Part shown: positions 9,684 through 19,169 of the stretch, in pieces | Layout of the letters: the number at the start of each line of letters is the position of its first letter | How positions within the stretch are numbered: the first letter of the stretch is position 1 | From: Limnohabitans sp. 2KL-1 | GTDB lineage: Bacteria; Pseudomonadota; Gammaproteobacteria; Burkholderiales; Burkholderiaceae_C | NCBI RefSeq assembly: GCF_003063435.1 | Contig: NZ_NESL01000011.1 | Location: forward strand, 1-64,000 | Direction of reading: 5' to 3' | Length of the DNA: 64,000 nucleotides | Program-made: the position numbers and the translations under genes | Notes under the pieces: model-generated | The model's database searches: none | What the model was told of the DNA's origin: nothing | Seen by the model: only the letters and a program-made list of their open reading frames with translations

Positions 9684-9751
9684 GTTTCCTTTGTCATGTG
9701 TCACGCCAGCCCTTGGTGCCTGACGCTATTTCCATTTTGTCCATTCAAGCC

Positions 9752-10567
9752 ATGACCTCACTGAACCCCTTGCCCCTCACCGTTGCAGGCGCCTCCGGCC
9801 GCATGGGGCACATGCTGATTGAAGCCATCCTGGCGTCCGACGATTGCCGACTTGCCGGTGCCTTGGACATCGCGGCCAGCCCGGCCCTGGGGCAGGACGC
9901 GGGTGCCTCGCTGGGTCGGGTGACCGGTGCAGCGGTCACTGCCGACCTGCACGAAGGTCTGAAAGGCGCTGCCTGCCTGATCGATTTCACGCGCCCTGAA
10001 GGCACGTTGGCGCACCTGAAAGTCTGCCGCGAACTGGGCGTCAAAGCCGTGATTGGCACCACTGGCTTCAGCGATGAACAAAAAGCCGAGATCGCAGACA
10101 TTGCCAAAGACATCGCCATTGTGCTGGCCCCCAACATGAGCGTGGGTGTCAATGTCACCCTCAAGCTGTTGCAAATGGCAGCGCAGGCCATGTCCACCGG
10201 TTACGACATTGAAATCATCGAAGCCCACCACCGTCATAAAGTGGATGCCCCATCGGGTACGGCGCTCAAAATGGGCGAAGTCATCGCCGAGGCCATCGGT
10301 CGTGATCTGAAGGAATGTGCGGTCTACGAGCGTTATGGTCATACGGGCGAGCGCGATCCCTCTACCATTGGCTTTTCGACCATCCGTGGCGGTGACATCG
10401 TGGGCGACCACACGGTGCTGTTTGCGGGCATCGGCGAGCGCATCGAGGTGACGCACAAATCGTCCAGCCGTTCGACCTACGCGCAAGGCAGTTTGCGCGC
10501 CGTGCGTTTTTTGGCAGGACAACAGCGCGGTTTGTTTGACATGTTTGACGTGCTGAACCTGCGCTGA
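9752..10567 (+). CDS. dapB: 4-hydroxy-tetrahydrodipicolinate reductase
   Basis: 271-residue NAD(P)H-dependent reductase of the lysine/diaminopimelate pathway. The dinucleotide-binding GASGRMG is at residues 13-19, the GTTGFS loop follows, and the family signature [20 protein letters not shown] carries the catalytic His and Lys. The start at 9752 is preferred to the GTG at 9698 because the extra residues would precede the Rossmann strand by an unusual distance. It is followed by exbB after 22 nt, probably in one transcript with bamE. Confidence 0.93.
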   Translation: MTSLNPLPLTVAGASGRMGHMLIEAILASDDCRLAGALDIAASPALGQDAGASLGRVTGAAVTADLHEGLKGAACLIDFTRPEGTLAHLKVCRELGVKAVIGTTGFSDEQKAEIADIAKDIAIVLAPNMSVGVNVTLKLLQMAAQAMSTGYDIEIIEAHHRHKVDAPSGTALKMGEVIAEAIGRDLKECAVYERYGHTGERDPSTIGFSTIRGGDIVGDHTVLFAGIGERIEVTHKSSSRSTYAQGSLRAVRFLAGQQRGLFDMFDVLNLR

Positions 10568-10589
10568 CCCACCGGTTCGAAAAGACCTC

Positions 10590-11234
10590 ATGAGCCTTCA
10601 TGCTTTTTTGCTGCACAGCGATGGGGTCAGTCGCATTCTGGCGCTGCTGCTGCTGGGCTTGTCGGTCGGCAGCTGGGTGGTGATCGGGTGGAAATGGCGT
10701 TTGCTGTCCCGGGTGGCGCAGGATGTGCCGCGCAGCGTGGCCGCATTTTGGCAGGCCCCCGGTTTTGAGGATGCCCGTCAGCGGGTGGCCCAGTTCGATC
10801 GTGACGCCAGCGTATTGCCGTTGCTTGACGCCACCCTCATGCCTTTGGGGGGCACGTTGGCCTCTTCGGGAGACCGCCATCATCAACTGACCCGCGTGCT
10901 GCGCGATGCCATGCAAGGGGTGCTGCGCCGCTTGCAATGGGGGCAGGTTTGGCTGGCAACGGCCGGTTCTACTTCGCCTTTCATCGGTTTGTTGGGCACC
11001 GTGTGGGGCATCTTCAATGCCCTGACCGGCATGGCCGATGCAGGTCAGCTGAGCATTGACAAGGTGGCTGGACCTGTGGGCGAGGCCTTGATCATGACCG
11101 CTGCCGGCTTGGCTGTGGCCATTCCTGCCGTGCTGGGATACAACCTGCTGGGCCGACGCATCGGCCAGATCGAGTCGTCGCTGGAAGGGTTTGCGCACGA
11201 TGTGCGCGCCCTGCTGGCTGATTCGGTGCATTGA
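10590..11234 (+). CDS. exbB: MotA/TolQ/ExbB proton channel family protein
   Basis: 214-residue inner-membrane protein with three membrane helices: one near residues 13-33, and a pair after residue 125 containing GSTSPFIGLLGTVWGIFNAL and AAGLAVAIPAVLGYN. These are the ExbB/TolQ channel helices that use the proton gradient. With the following ExbD and the distant TonB-like protein it would energise outer-membrane transport. Absence of tolA/tolB/pal neighbours favours ExbB over TolQ. The ExbD gene starts 6 nt downstream. Confidence 0.83.
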   Translation: MSLHAFLLHSDGVSRILALLLLGLSVGSWVVIGWKWRLLSRVAQDVPRSVAAFWQAPGFEDARQRVAQFDRDASVLPLLDATLMPLGGTLASSGDRHHQLTRVLRDAMQGVLRRLQWGQVWLATAGSTSPFIGLLGTVWGIFNALTGMADAGQLSIDKVAGPVGEALIMTAAGLAVAIPAVLGYNLLGRRIGQIESSLEGFAHDVRALLADSVH

Positions 11235-11240
11235 CACGCC

Positions 11241-11660
11241 ATGCCTTTTGGTCGCCTGCCCAGTCGCCAAGCCGACGCGCCCATGAGCGAGATCAACGTT
11301 ACGCCGCTGGTGGACGTGATGCTGGTGCTGCTGGTGATTTTCATCCTGACGGCACCCTTGATGACCAGTGCCATCCGATTGGACCTGCCCAGCAGTGAAG
11401 GCGGCGAGGCGGGAGGGGTGCCACAGGCCATCGCCTTGGTGGTGGATGCACAAGGCGCTTTGTTCCTGAATGACCAGCCCATAACCCCCGAAGCTTTGCG
11501 CCAGCAATTGGCCAGTGCTGCGCGGCGCAACCCATTGACCGAGCTGGAGCTGCGGGCCGATGCGTCCGTGCCCTATGGCCGGGTGGTCGAGGCCATGGGC
11601 CTCGCCCAGAAAGCTGGTTTGAGTCGGATTGGCTTTGTGGCCCAGGTGGTTGCGCCCTGA
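11241..11660 (+). CDS. exbD: ExbD/TolR biopolymer transport protein
   Basis: 139-residue partner of ExbB with one N-terminal membrane helix. The signature [20 protein letters not shown] contains the essential membrane Asp. The periplasmic domain follows ([21 protein letters not shown] to the end, with the [16 protein letters not shown] helix). It starts 6 nt after exbB, so the two are translationally coupled. An in-frame ATG at 11283 (MSEINVTP) is an alternative start. Confidence 0.85.
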   Translation: MPFGRLPSRQADAPMSEINVTPLVDVMLVLLVIFILTAPLMTSAIRLDLPSSEGGEAGGVPQAIALVVDAQGALFLNDQPITPEALRQQLASAARRNPLTELELRADASVPYGRVVEAMGLAQKAGLSRIGFVAQVVAP

Positions 11661-11733
11661 GCACGCGCCCCTGCCGAGTTGCCACCCGCCGCCGGGCCAG
11701 GCCGCTGTGTCACACCCCCTACAATTTAGCCCT

Positions 11734-14547
11734 ATGCAAGACAAGTACAACCACCTCGAAGTCGAACCCGCAGCGCAGTCCCGCTGGACCGCCCGCGATG
11801 CCTACCGCGTCACCGAAGACGCCAGCAAAAAGAAGTTCTACGCCTGCTCCATGCTGCCTTATCCCAGCGGCAAGCTGCACATGGGCCATGTGCGCAACTA
11901 CACCATCAACGACATGCTCACGCGCAGCCTGCGCATGAAGGGCTACAACGTCTTGATGCCCATGGGCTGGGACGCGTTTGGTCTGCCGGCCGAAAATGCC
12001 GCCCTCAAAAACGGCGTGCCCCCGGCCAAATGGACCTACGAAAACATCGCTTACATGAAAAAGCAGATGCAGGCCATGGGCCTGGCCATCGACTGGTCGC
12101 GTGAAGTCGCCACCTGCGACCCGACTTATTACAAGTGGAACCAGTGGCTGTTCTTGAAGATGCTGGAAAAAGGCATCGCCTACCGCAAGACCCAGGTCGT
12201 CAACTGGGACCCGGTGGACCAGACGGTGCTGGCCAACGAGCAAGTGATCGACGGCCGGGGCTGGCGCACCGGTGCGTTGGTTGAAAAGCGCGAGATCCCG
12301 GGTTATTACCTGAACATCACCGCTTACGCGCAAGAGCTGCTGGACCATGTGCAGATCGGCAACGACAAGGCCACGCTCAACGGCTGGCCCGACAAAGTCC
12401 GCCTGATGCAGGAAAACTGGATCGGCAAGAGCGAAGGTGTGCGCTTTGCCTTCCCGCACGAGATCCGCGATGCCTCGGGTGCCTTGATTGGTGAGGGCAA
12501 GATGTATGTCTTCACCACCCGTGCCGACACCATCATGGGTGTGACGTTTTGCGCGGTAGCGGCCGAACACCCGCTGGCGCTGCATGCTGCTGCAGCGAAC
12601 TCTGCTTTGGCGGCGTTTTTGGAAGAGTGCAAGAGCGGTGGAACCACCGAGGCCGAAATGGCCACCCAAGAGAAAAAGGGCATGGCCACGGGCCTGTTCG
12701 TGACGCACCCGCTCACGGGCGCGCAGGTCGAGGTGTGGGTGGGCAACTACGTGCTGATGAGTTACGGCGATGGTGCCGTGATGGGCGTGCCTGGGCATGA
12801 CGAGCGAGACTTTGCGTTTGCTTTGAAGTACGCCTTGCCGATTCGACAAGTGGTGGGCTTGGTGCCGGCCGTTGGAGGCAAAGCCCCCGGTTCGTCAGTC
12901 GCAGGCTCCGATTCCTCACCGGGGGCTTTGCCTCCATCGGCCTTCGTCCCTGCCCCAGCCGACGCCCGGGTGTTTGATGCCACGGCTTGGTCTGAGTGGT
13001 ACGGGTCCAAAGACGGCATTTGCGTCAACTCCGGCGAACTCGACGGCTTGACGCAAAAAGCTGCTGTTTACAAAGTGGCAGACTTGCTGGCTGCCAAAGG
13101 CCTGGGCGAGAAAAAAACCACCTGGCGTTTGCGCGACTGGGGCGTGAGCCGCCAGCGTTACTGGGGCACCCCGATCCCGATCATCCATTGCGACGAACAC
13201 GGTGCCGTGCCCGTGCCCGAAAAAGACCTGCCTGTGGTGCTGCCGCAAGACTGCATTCCGGACGGCTCGGGCAACCCGCTGCACAAGCACGAAGGCTTTC
13301 ATGCGGGCGTGACCTGCCCCGTGTGCGGCAAGCCCGCCCGCCGCGAGACCGACACCATGGACACCTTTGTGGATTCGTCGTGGTATTTCATGCGCTATTG
13401 CGACCCGACCAAGGCCGACGGCATGGTGGGCGAGGGCGCGGATTATTGGATGCGCGACCAACAGCTGGCCACGGGCGGCAGCGGCATGGACCAGTACATC
13501 GGGGGCATCGAGCACGCCATCCTGCACCTGCTCTACGCCCGCTTCTGGACCAAGGTCATGCGCGATCTGGGTCTGGTCAAGGTCGACGAGCCCTTCAGCA
13601 AGCTGCTCACGCAGGGCATGGTGCTCAACCACATTTACTCGCGCCGCACGGCCAAGGGCGGCAAGGACTATTTTTGGCCGCACGACGTGGAGCATGTGCT
13701 CGACGAGACCGGCAAAGTGGTGGGTGCCAAGCTCAAGAACGAAGCCGACAGCGGCGATGGACGCTTGCCCGTGGGCACGCCAATAGACTACGAAGGCGTG
13801 GGCACCATGTCCAAGTCCAAGAACAACGGCGTGGACCCGCAGGACCTGATCGAGCGCTACGGTGCCGACACCGCCCGCCTGTACACCATGTTCACCGCGC
13901 CGCCCGAAGTCACGCTGGAGTGGAACGACTCGGCTGTGGAAGGCAGTTACCGCTTCTTGCGCCGGGTCTGGAATTTCGCGTTCAAGCACCATGAGCTGCT
14001 GCGCTCGGCCACGGGCCAGGACCTGAGTCAGGCTGCTTTGGGCGACTCAGCCAAAGCGCTGCGCCGCGAGATGCACCTGGTGCTCAAGCAAGTGGGTTAC
14101 GACTACGAGCGCATGCAATACAACACCGTGGTGTCCGGTTGCATGAAGTTGCTGAACGCGCTGGAAGACTTCAAGCCCGATGGCAGCCCAGGTGACACCG
14201 CCGCCCTGTGTGAAGGTGTGTCAATTTTGACGCGCATGCTCTACCCCGCCTGCCCGCACATCACCGATGCCATCTGGCAAGAACTCGGCTACGCCCAGGC
14301 GGTGGGCGAATTGCTGGATGCGCCTTGGCCCAGCGTGGACGAGTCGGCTTTGGAGCGCGACCAGATCGAGCTGATGCTGCAGATCAATGGCAAGTTGCGC
14401 GGGTCCATCCTGGTGCCCGCCAGTGTGGACAAGGCGCAGATTGAAGCTGCGGCCCTGGCCCATGAAGCCTTTGTCAAGCAGGCCGCAGGCGCTGCCCCCA
14501 AGAAGGTCATCGTGGTGCCTGGCCGTTTGGTCAACGTGGTGCTTTGA
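11734..14547 (+). CDS. leuS: Leucyl-tRNA synthetase with an in-frame palindromic insertion
   Basis: 937-residue class Ia aminoacyl-tRNA synthetase. The HIGH-type motif HMGH is at residues 49-52 ([20 protein letters not shown]), the CP1 editing domain is in the middle, the zinc-type [18 protein letters not shown] segment follows, and the class signature [12 protein letters not shown] lies near 691. The start at 11734 ([10 protein letters not shown]) is the usual N-terminus; the upstream in-frame ATG overlaps exbD. Around residues 375-405, after [14 protein letters not shown], there is a Gly/Ser/Pro-rich stretch absent from typical LeuS. It is encoded by a perfect inverted repeat (12873-12936). 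The reading frame stays open, so the enzyme is probably functional. Confidence 0.95.
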   Translation: MQDKYNHLEVEPAAQSRWTARDAYRVTEDASKKKFYACSMLPYPSGKLHMGHVRNYTINDMLTRSLRMKGYNVLMPMGWDAFGLPAENAALKNGVPPAKWTYENIAYMKKQMQAMGLAIDWSREVATCDPTYYKWNQWLFLKMLEKGIAYRKTQVVNWDPVDQTVLANEQVIDGRGWRTGALVEKREIPGYYLNITAYAQELLDHVQIGNDKATLNGWPDKVRLMQENWIGKSEGVRFAFPHEIRDASGALIGEGKMYVFTTRADTIMGVTFCAVAAEHPLALHAAAANSALAAFLEECKSGGTTEAEMATQEKKGMATGLFVTHPLTGAQVEVWVGNYVLMSYGDGAVMGVPGHDERDFAFALKYALPIRQVVGLVPAVGGKAPGSSVAGSDSSPGALPPSAFVPAPADARVFDATAWSEWYGSKDGICVNSGELDGLTQKAAVYKVADLLAAKGLGEKKTTWRLRDWGVSRQRYWGTPIPIIHCDEHGAVPVPEKDLPVVLPQDCIPDGSGNPLHKHEGFHAGVTCPVCGKPARRETDTMDTFVDSSWYFMRYCDPTKADGMVGEGADYWMRDQQLATGGSGMDQYIGGIEHAILHLLYARFWTKVMRDLGLVKVDEPFSKLLTQGMVLNHIYSRRTAKGGKDYFWPHDVEHVLDETGKVVGAKLKNEADSGDGRLPVGTPIDYEGVGTMSKSKNNGVDPQDLIERYGADTARLYTMFTAPPEVTLEWNDSAVEGSYRFLRRVWNFAFKHHELLRSATGQDLSQAALGDSAKALRREMHLVLKQVGYDYERMQYNTVVSGCMKLLNALEDFKPDGSPGDTAALCEGVSILTRMLYPACPHITDAIWQELGYAQAVGELLDAPWPSVDESALERDQIELMLQINGKLRGSILVPASVDKAQIEAAALAHEAFVKQAAGAAPKKVIVVPGRLVNVVL
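12873..12936. repeat. Perfect palindromic element inside leuS
   Basis: Two 18-bp arms (12873-12890 and 12919-12936) are exact reverse complements: TGGAGGCAAAGCCCCCGG and CCGGGGGCTTTGCCTCCA. They flank a 28-nt loop (12891-12918). It is translated in frame as low-complexity residues in the editing-domain region of LeuS. The geometry (perfect arms, 28-nt loop) equals that of the units between boxB and boxA, but the loop sequence is different. It looks like a small inserted mobile or palindromic repeat tolerated in a surface loop. Confidence 0.85.
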
Positions 14548-14560
14548 GCGCGATTGCCCG

Positions 14561-15097
14561 ATGACACCCTCACGCCGTCATTGTTTGCGTGCGCTGGCCT
14601 TGGGGGGCTTGGCGGCAGGCCTGTCGGCGTGTGGTTTTCAGTTGCGCAGCAGCGGCAATTATCCGTTTCGCACCCTGTATGCCAATTTTTCGGCCACCTC
14701 GCCTCTGGGCGTCGAACTGCGCCGCAACTTGTTGGGCACAGGTCGCATTGAGGTGTGGACCGACCCCCAGCAGATGCTCAAGGCGGATGCCATTTTGGAC
14801 ATCGTGAGCGAAGAACGCCAGCAGGTGGTGGTCGGCGTGAATGCGTCGGGGCAGGTTCGTGAACTGCAATTGCGCCTGCGTGTCAAATTCCGCTTGCGCA
14901 CACCGCAGGGCCAGGCGCTGATCGAATCGGTCGAGTTGAGCCAGCAGCGTGACCTGAGCTACACCGAAACCGCCGCACTGTCCAAAGAGATCGAGCAGGG
15001 CATGATGTACCGCGACATGCAGTCCGACATCGTCCAGCAGATCATGCGGCGTCTGGCATCGGTCAAAGTCCCTGCCGCAGCTGCGGCCCAACCCTGA
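14561..15097 (+). CDS. lptE: LPS-assembly lipoprotein LptE
   Basis: 178-residue outer-membrane lipoprotein that plugs the LptD barrel during lipopolysaccharide insertion. A signal peptide ends in the lipobox LSAC (Cys24), followed by GFQLR, the typical LptE/RlpB start of the mature chain. The mature domain has the alternating strands and the late helix seen in the family (LSYTETAALSKEIEQGMMYRDM, then DIVQQIMRRLASV). It starts 13 nt after leuS and is followed 8 nt later by holA, the standard leuS-lptE-holA order. Confidence 0.92.
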   Translation: MTPSRRHCLRALALGGLAAGLSACGFQLRSSGNYPFRTLYANFSATSPLGVELRRNLLGTGRIEVWTDPQQMLKADAILDIVSEERQQVVVGVNASGQVRELQLRLRVKFRLRTPQGQALIESVELSQQRDLSYTETAALSKEIEQGMMYRDMQSDIVQQIMRRLASVKVPAAAAAQP

Positions 15098-15105
15098 GTT
15101 TCGGC

Positions 15106-16158
15106 ATGCAACTGGCTCTTCCCCAGCTGCTGGCGCACTTGCAAAAAGGCTTGCGCAGTCTGTATGTCCTGCATGGCGACGAACCCTTGATGCTGCAAGA
15201 AGCCGCCGATGCCATCCGTGCGGCTGCGCGTGCCCAAGGCTACACCGAGCGCAGCGTGCACACCGTCTCGGGTGCCCACTTTGACTGGAGCGAAGTGCTG
15301 GCTGCAGGTGGCTCGCTCAGCCTGTTTGCCGACAAGCAAATTGTCGAAGTGCGCGTGCCTTCCGGCAAGCCGGGCAAGGAAGGCAGTCACGCCATTCAGC
15401 AGCTGGCCACGTCGGCCCAGGGCAACGACACGACCCTGACGCTGTTTTTGCTGCCCCGTCTGGATGCTGCCACTCGCAAAGGGGCCTGGTTTGGCGCGCT
15501 GGAAAACTCTGGTGTGTCGATCCAGGTCGATCCGGTCGAGCGCAATGCCTTGCCCCAGTGGATCGCACAGCGCCTGCAGCAGCAGGGCCAACGCGTCGTG
15601 GCGGGCGAAGAGGGTCAGCGCACCTTGCAATTTTTTGCCGACCGTGTGGAAGGCAATCTGCTGGCCGCCCACCAGGAAATCCAGAAGCTCGGTTTGCTCC
15701 ACCCGCCCGGTGAACTCAGTCAGGAACAGGTTGAGACCGCCGTGGTCAACGTGGCCCGTTACGACGTGTTCAAGCTGTCCGAATCGGTGCTCTCTGGCCA
15801 GGTTTCTCGGGTGCAGCGCATGCTGGACGGTTTGCAGGCCGAGGGCGAGGCCGCCGTGCTGGTGCACTACACGCTGGCCGAAGACATCCGCGCCTTGAAG
15901 CGCGTCAAGGACGCCATCGCCAGCGGCAAGCCCATGCCCATGGCCTTGCGCGAGCAGCGTGTGTGGGGCCCGCGCGAACGCCTGTTCGAGCGCGTTTTGC
16001 CCCGCATGACCGAAGCCCGACTGAATGGCCTGCTGCAAGCGGCCCACCAGGTCGACGGCATTGTCAAAGGACTCAAGGTGCCCGACTGGCCCGCCGACCC
16101 CTGGCAGGCCCTGCAACGCTTGGCGGTACGCTTTTCGCGCTTTTGCATCGTTCGGTAA
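15106..16158 (+). CDS. holA: DNA polymerase III delta subunit
   Basis: 350-residue clamp-loader subunit that opens the beta sliding clamp. The N-terminal P-loop-like fold opens with LRSLYVLHGDEPLMLQEAADAI. The middle part has the LLPRLDAATRKGAWFGAL segment, and the C-terminal collar domain carries the helix pair ALREQRVWGPRERLFERVLPRM. Length and gene order after lptE match HolA. The stop is followed by a degenerate palindromic repeat. Confidence 0.92.
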   Translation: MQLALPQLLAHLQKGLRSLYVLHGDEPLMLQEAADAIRAAARAQGYTERSVHTVSGAHFDWSEVLAAGGSLSLFADKQIVEVRVPSGKPGKEGSHAIQQLATSAQGNDTTLTLFLLPRLDAATRKGAWFGALENSGVSIQVDPVERNALPQWIAQRLQQQGQRVVAGEEGQRTLQFFADRVEGNLLAAHQEIQKLGLLHPPGELSQEQVETAVVNVARYDVFKLSESVLSGQVSRVQRMLDGLQAEGEAAVLVHYTLAEDIRALKRVKDAIASGKPMPMALREQRVWGPRERLFERVLPRMTEARLNGLLQAAHQVDGIVKGLKVPDWPADPWQALQRLAVRFSRFCIVR

Positions 16159-16163
16159 CTTCT

Positions 16164-16268
16164 GTCACTGCGAGGCGCTTGCAACGCAGCGTTTCGGTTT
16201 AGGCGCATGTTCAAGCGTTGGTGCCAGATCGACCGCAGTGACTGGATGCCACGCTGCGCTCGCCATGG
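16164..16268. repeat. Degenerate interspersed palindromic repeat between holA and proA
   Basis: The stretch begins GTCACTGCGAGG and continues to a partly complementary GACTGGATGCCACGCTGCGCTCGC segment split across about 100 nt. This resembles a dispersed repeat (starting GTCACTGCGAGG and ending TTGCCACG..GCTCGCAATGAC) common in proteobacterial intergenic regions. It is degraded here: the arms match only in part. There is no open frame. The remaining bases to 16334 show nothing further that I recognise. Confidence 0.5.
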
Positions 16269-16334
16269 TGCAGTGTTTGTGCTGCTTCTTGGGAGGCGGT
16301 GCGATAGCCCATCGGCATCTGCGAAAATATCCGC

Positions 16335-17615
16335 ATGACCGCTCTGAACACCGCTGAACACATGCAGACCCTGGGCCAGCAGGCCAAAAAAGCCTCGGCC
16401 CTGATGGCCAAGGCATCGGCCGCCACCAAAAACAAGGCCTTGCGCCATCTGGCCGCCTTGTTGCGCGCCAACACCGATGCTTTGCAGCTGGACAACGCGA
16501 AAGACCTGGAGCGCGCGCGCGCAGCCGGTTTGGCCGAGCCGATGGTGGACCGCCTGAAACTCACACCCAAAGTGCTGGAGACTTGCGCCCAAGGGTGCGA
16601 ACAGTTGGCGGCCATGCCCGATGTGATCGGCGAGATCATCGGCATGAAGCAGGTGCCCAGCGGCATCCGCGTGGGCCAGATGCGCGTGCCGATCGGCGTG
16701 TTTGGCATGATTTTCGAGAGCCGACCGAACGTGACCATCGAGGCGGCCAGCTTGTCGATCAAGAGCGGTAACGCCTGTATTTTGCGGGGTGGCTCCGAGG
16801 CGATTGAATCCAATAAGGCCTTGGCCAAACTGGTACAGCAAGCGTTGGCCGACAGTGGCTTGCCAGTCGATGCGGTGCAGCTGGTGCAAACCACCGACCG
16901 CGCCGCCGTGGGCCAACTCATCACCATGCCGCAGTTTGTGGACGTGGTCATTCCGCGGGGTGGCAAGGGCCTGATCGAGCGCATCAGTGCCGAGGCCAAA
17001 GTGCCCGTCATCAAACACCTGGACGGCAATTGCCACACTTATGTGGACGATCCGTGCGACATCGAGATGGCTGTGAAAGTGGCCGACAACGCCAAAACCC
17101 AAAAATACAGCCCCTGCAACGCCAGTGAGAGTTTGCTGGTGGCACGTGGCGTGGCCGCCGAATTCCTGCCAAGAATCGGCGCGATCTATGCGGCCAAAGG
17201 CGTCGAGATGCGTTGCTGCCCCAAGGCCAAAGCCATCTTGAGCCAGGTGCCGGGTGCGAACCTGAAAGACGCCACCGAGCAAGATTGGTTCGAGGAATAC
17301 CTCGCCCCCATCATCAGCATCAAGGTGGTCGACGGTGTGGATGAGGCGATTGCCCACATCAACCACTACAGCAGCCACCACACCGACGCCATCCTGACCC
17401 GCGACCACATGCATGCCCAGCGTTTTTTGCGCGAGGTGGACTCGGCCAGCGTCATGGTCAACGCCAGCACCCGCTTTGCAGACGGTTTTGAGTACGGGCT
17501 GGGTGCCGAGATCGGCATCAGCACCGACAAATTCCACGCCCGGGGCCCGGTGGGCATTGAAGGCCTGACCTCACTCAAGTACGTGGTGCTGGGTGAGGGC
17601 GAGGTGCGCGGCTGA
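16335..17615 (+). CDS. proA: Glutamate-5-semialdehyde dehydrogenase (gamma-glutamyl phosphate reductase)
   Basis: 426-residue NADPH-dependent enzyme that makes glutamate-5-semialdehyde in proline synthesis. ALDH-like fold with [17 protein letters not shown] near residue 118-134, the ProA-typical [13 protein letters not shown] at 151, the GGKGLI loop near 209, and catalytic Cys261 in [10 protein letters not shown]. Full length; the start gives the usual N-terminus. proB is not in the window. It follows holA across a repeat-containing gap of 176 nt. Confidence 0.95.
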   Translation: MTALNTAEHMQTLGQQAKKASALMAKASAATKNKALRHLAALLRANTDALQLDNAKDLERARAAGLAEPMVDRLKLTPKVLETCAQGCEQLAAMPDVIGEIIGMKQVPSGIRVGQMRVPIGVFGMIFESRPNVTIEAASLSIKSGNACILRGGSEAIESNKALAKLVQQALADSGLPVDAVQLVQTTDRAAVGQLITMPQFVDVVIPRGGKGLIERISAEAKVPVIKHLDGNCHTYVDDPCDIEMAVKVADNAKTQKYSPCNASESLLVARGVAAEFLPRIGAIYAAKGVEMRCCPKAKAILSQVPGANLKDATEQDWFEEYLAPIISIKVVDGVDEAIAHINHYSSHHTDAILTRDHMHAQRFLREVDSASVMVNASTRFADGFEYGLGAEIGISTDKFHARGPVGIEGLTSLKYVVLGEGEVRG

Positions 17616-17634
17616 GCCCGGTCTTTTGTGGCCT

Positions 17635-17656
17635 GGGGCACAAGCCCCTCGCTTTT
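17635..17656 (+). terminator. Weak terminator after proA
   Basis: GGGGC / GCCCC 5-bp stem with an ACAA loop, followed by TCGCTTTTA, 20 nt after the proA stop. The stem is short, so termination may be partial. Confidence 0.4.
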
Positions 17657-17739
17657 AGTCCGGTCAGTGCTTGCAAAGGCATTCTCCGGCCCCATATGAT
17701 TCTTTTGTTTTTGTCATTTCAGCCCCATAAAGGTCGCCC

Positions 17740-19035
17740 ATGGTTCCCCATCTTGTCACTGCCCTGACCGGCCCCATCAATGAGCTGGAGCAGCGCATCC
17801 TCGACTCCATGCCCGCGATCGAACGCTGGTTCCGCCTGGAGTGGATGGAACATACACCGCCGTTCTACACCTCGGTCGACATCCGCAACGCCGGTTTCAA
17901 GCTGGCCCCGGTGGACACCAACCTTTACCCTGGTGGCTGGAACAACCTGACGCCCGAAATGCTGCCTTTGGCGGTGCAGGCGGCGCAGGCGGCTATTGAG
18001 AAGATCTGCCCTGAGGCCAAAAACCTGCTGATCATTCCCGAGAACCACACCCGCAACACCTTTTACCTGACCAATGTGGCGCAGCTGCAGCGCATCTTCC
18101 ACATGGCTGGCCTGAATGTGCGGCTGGGCTCGATCAACCCTGAGATCAAGGAAACCACGGTCATCGAGTTGCCCAACGGCGAAAGTGTGACCTTGGAGCC
18201 GGTGGTGCGCAGCCAGCACCGCTTGGGTCTGAAAGACTTTGACCCTTGCACCATCTTGCTCAACAACGACCTGTCGGCCGGTGCCCCGGGCATTCTGGAA
18301 GAGTTGCACGAGCAGTTTTTGCTGCCGCCGCTGCATGCGGGCTGGAGCGTGCGTCGCAAAACCAAACACTTCCAGAGCTATGAAGAAGTGGCCAAGCGCT
18401 TTGGCAAGCTGCTGGGCATTGACCCGTGGCTGATCAACCCGATGTTCAGCCAGTGCGGCGATGTGAACTTTGCCGAAGGCACGGGCATGGACTGCCTGCG
18501 CAGCAATGTGGACGCGCTGCTGACCAAGATCAAGCGCAAGTACAAGGAATACGGCATCAACGAAAAGCCGTTTGTGGTCGTCAAGGCCGACAACGGGACG
18601 TACGGCATGGGCATCATGACGGTGCGCGATGTGGCCGATCTGGACGCCCTGAACCGCAAAACCCGCAACAAGATGAATGTCATCAAGGACGGACAGACGG
18701 TGAATGACGTGATCATCCAGGAGGGTGTGCTGACCAACGAGCGCATCAACGACGCCGTGGCCGAGCCGGTGGTCTACATGATGGACCGCTATGTGGTGGG
18801 CGGTTTTTACCGGGTGCATGCCGAGCGCGGCGTGGATGAAAACCTGAACGCCCCCGGAGCCAGCTTTGTGCCCCTGGCCTTTGCCGACACCCCACACCTG
18901 CCCCAGCCGGGCGTCAAACCCGGGGCCAGTGTGCCCAACCGCTTCTACATGTATGGCGTGATTGGCCGTCTGGCCATGCTGGCGGCCAGTTATGAACTGG
19001 AAGCGACCGACCCCGAGGCCGAGGTTTACGACTGA
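17740..19035 (+). CDS. gshA: Glutamate-cysteine ligase (Acidithiobacillus/proteobacterial family)
   Basis: 431-residue protein of the glutamate-cysteine ligase family first defined in Acidithiobacillus ferrooxidans, distinct from the E. coli GshA fold. It makes gamma-glutamylcysteine, the first step to glutathione. Recognisable segments are RWFRLEWMEHTPPFYTSVD, the VDTNLYPGGWNNL block, NHTRNTFYLTNV, and the ATP-grasp-like part KPFVVVKADNGTYGMGIMTV. The same family is the usual gshA in Comamonadaceae. gshB is not in the window. It has its own start 124 nt after proA. Confidence 0.9.
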   Translation: MVPHLVTALTGPINELEQRILDSMPAIERWFRLEWMEHTPPFYTSVDIRNAGFKLAPVDTNLYPGGWNNLTPEMLPLAVQAAQAAIEKICPEAKNLLIIPENHTRNTFYLTNVAQLQRIFHMAGLNVRLGSINPEIKETTVIELPNGESVTLEPVVRSQHRLGLKDFDPCTILLNNDLSAGAPGILEELHEQFLLPPLHAGWSVRRKTKHFQSYEEVAKRFGKLLGIDPWLINPMFSQCGDVNFAEGTGMDCLRSNVDALLTKIKRKYKEYGINEKPFVVVKADNGTYGMGIMTVRDVADLDALNRKTRNKMNVIKDGQTVNDVIIQEGVLTNERINDAVAEPVVYMMDRYVVGGFYRVHAERGVDENLNAPGASFVPLAFADTPHLPQPGVKPGASVPNRFYMYGVIGRLAMLAASYELEATDPEAEVYD

Positions 19036-19169
19036 AGTTTGCACGGGCCACATGGTCATCAGTTGCTGCAGTGCAACATTCCCCATGCGGGCCGTGACAG
19101 GCCCGAGTGCGAAGGCGCACAATAGCGGCCTCTTCAGCTCCGGAGCCTGACCCGGCGTCAGGCACATTT

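Noticed and set aside
12873..12936. Frameshift or pseudogene in leuS
   Set aside because: The frame is open throughout with all catalytic motifs after the palindrome; the insertion is in frame.
19036..19169. tRNA or small RNA gene in the gshA-kup gap
   Set aside because: Small stems (CGGGCC/GGCCCG, GTGCG/CGCAC) occur, but there is no cloverleaf, no terminal T-run and no known RNA family.
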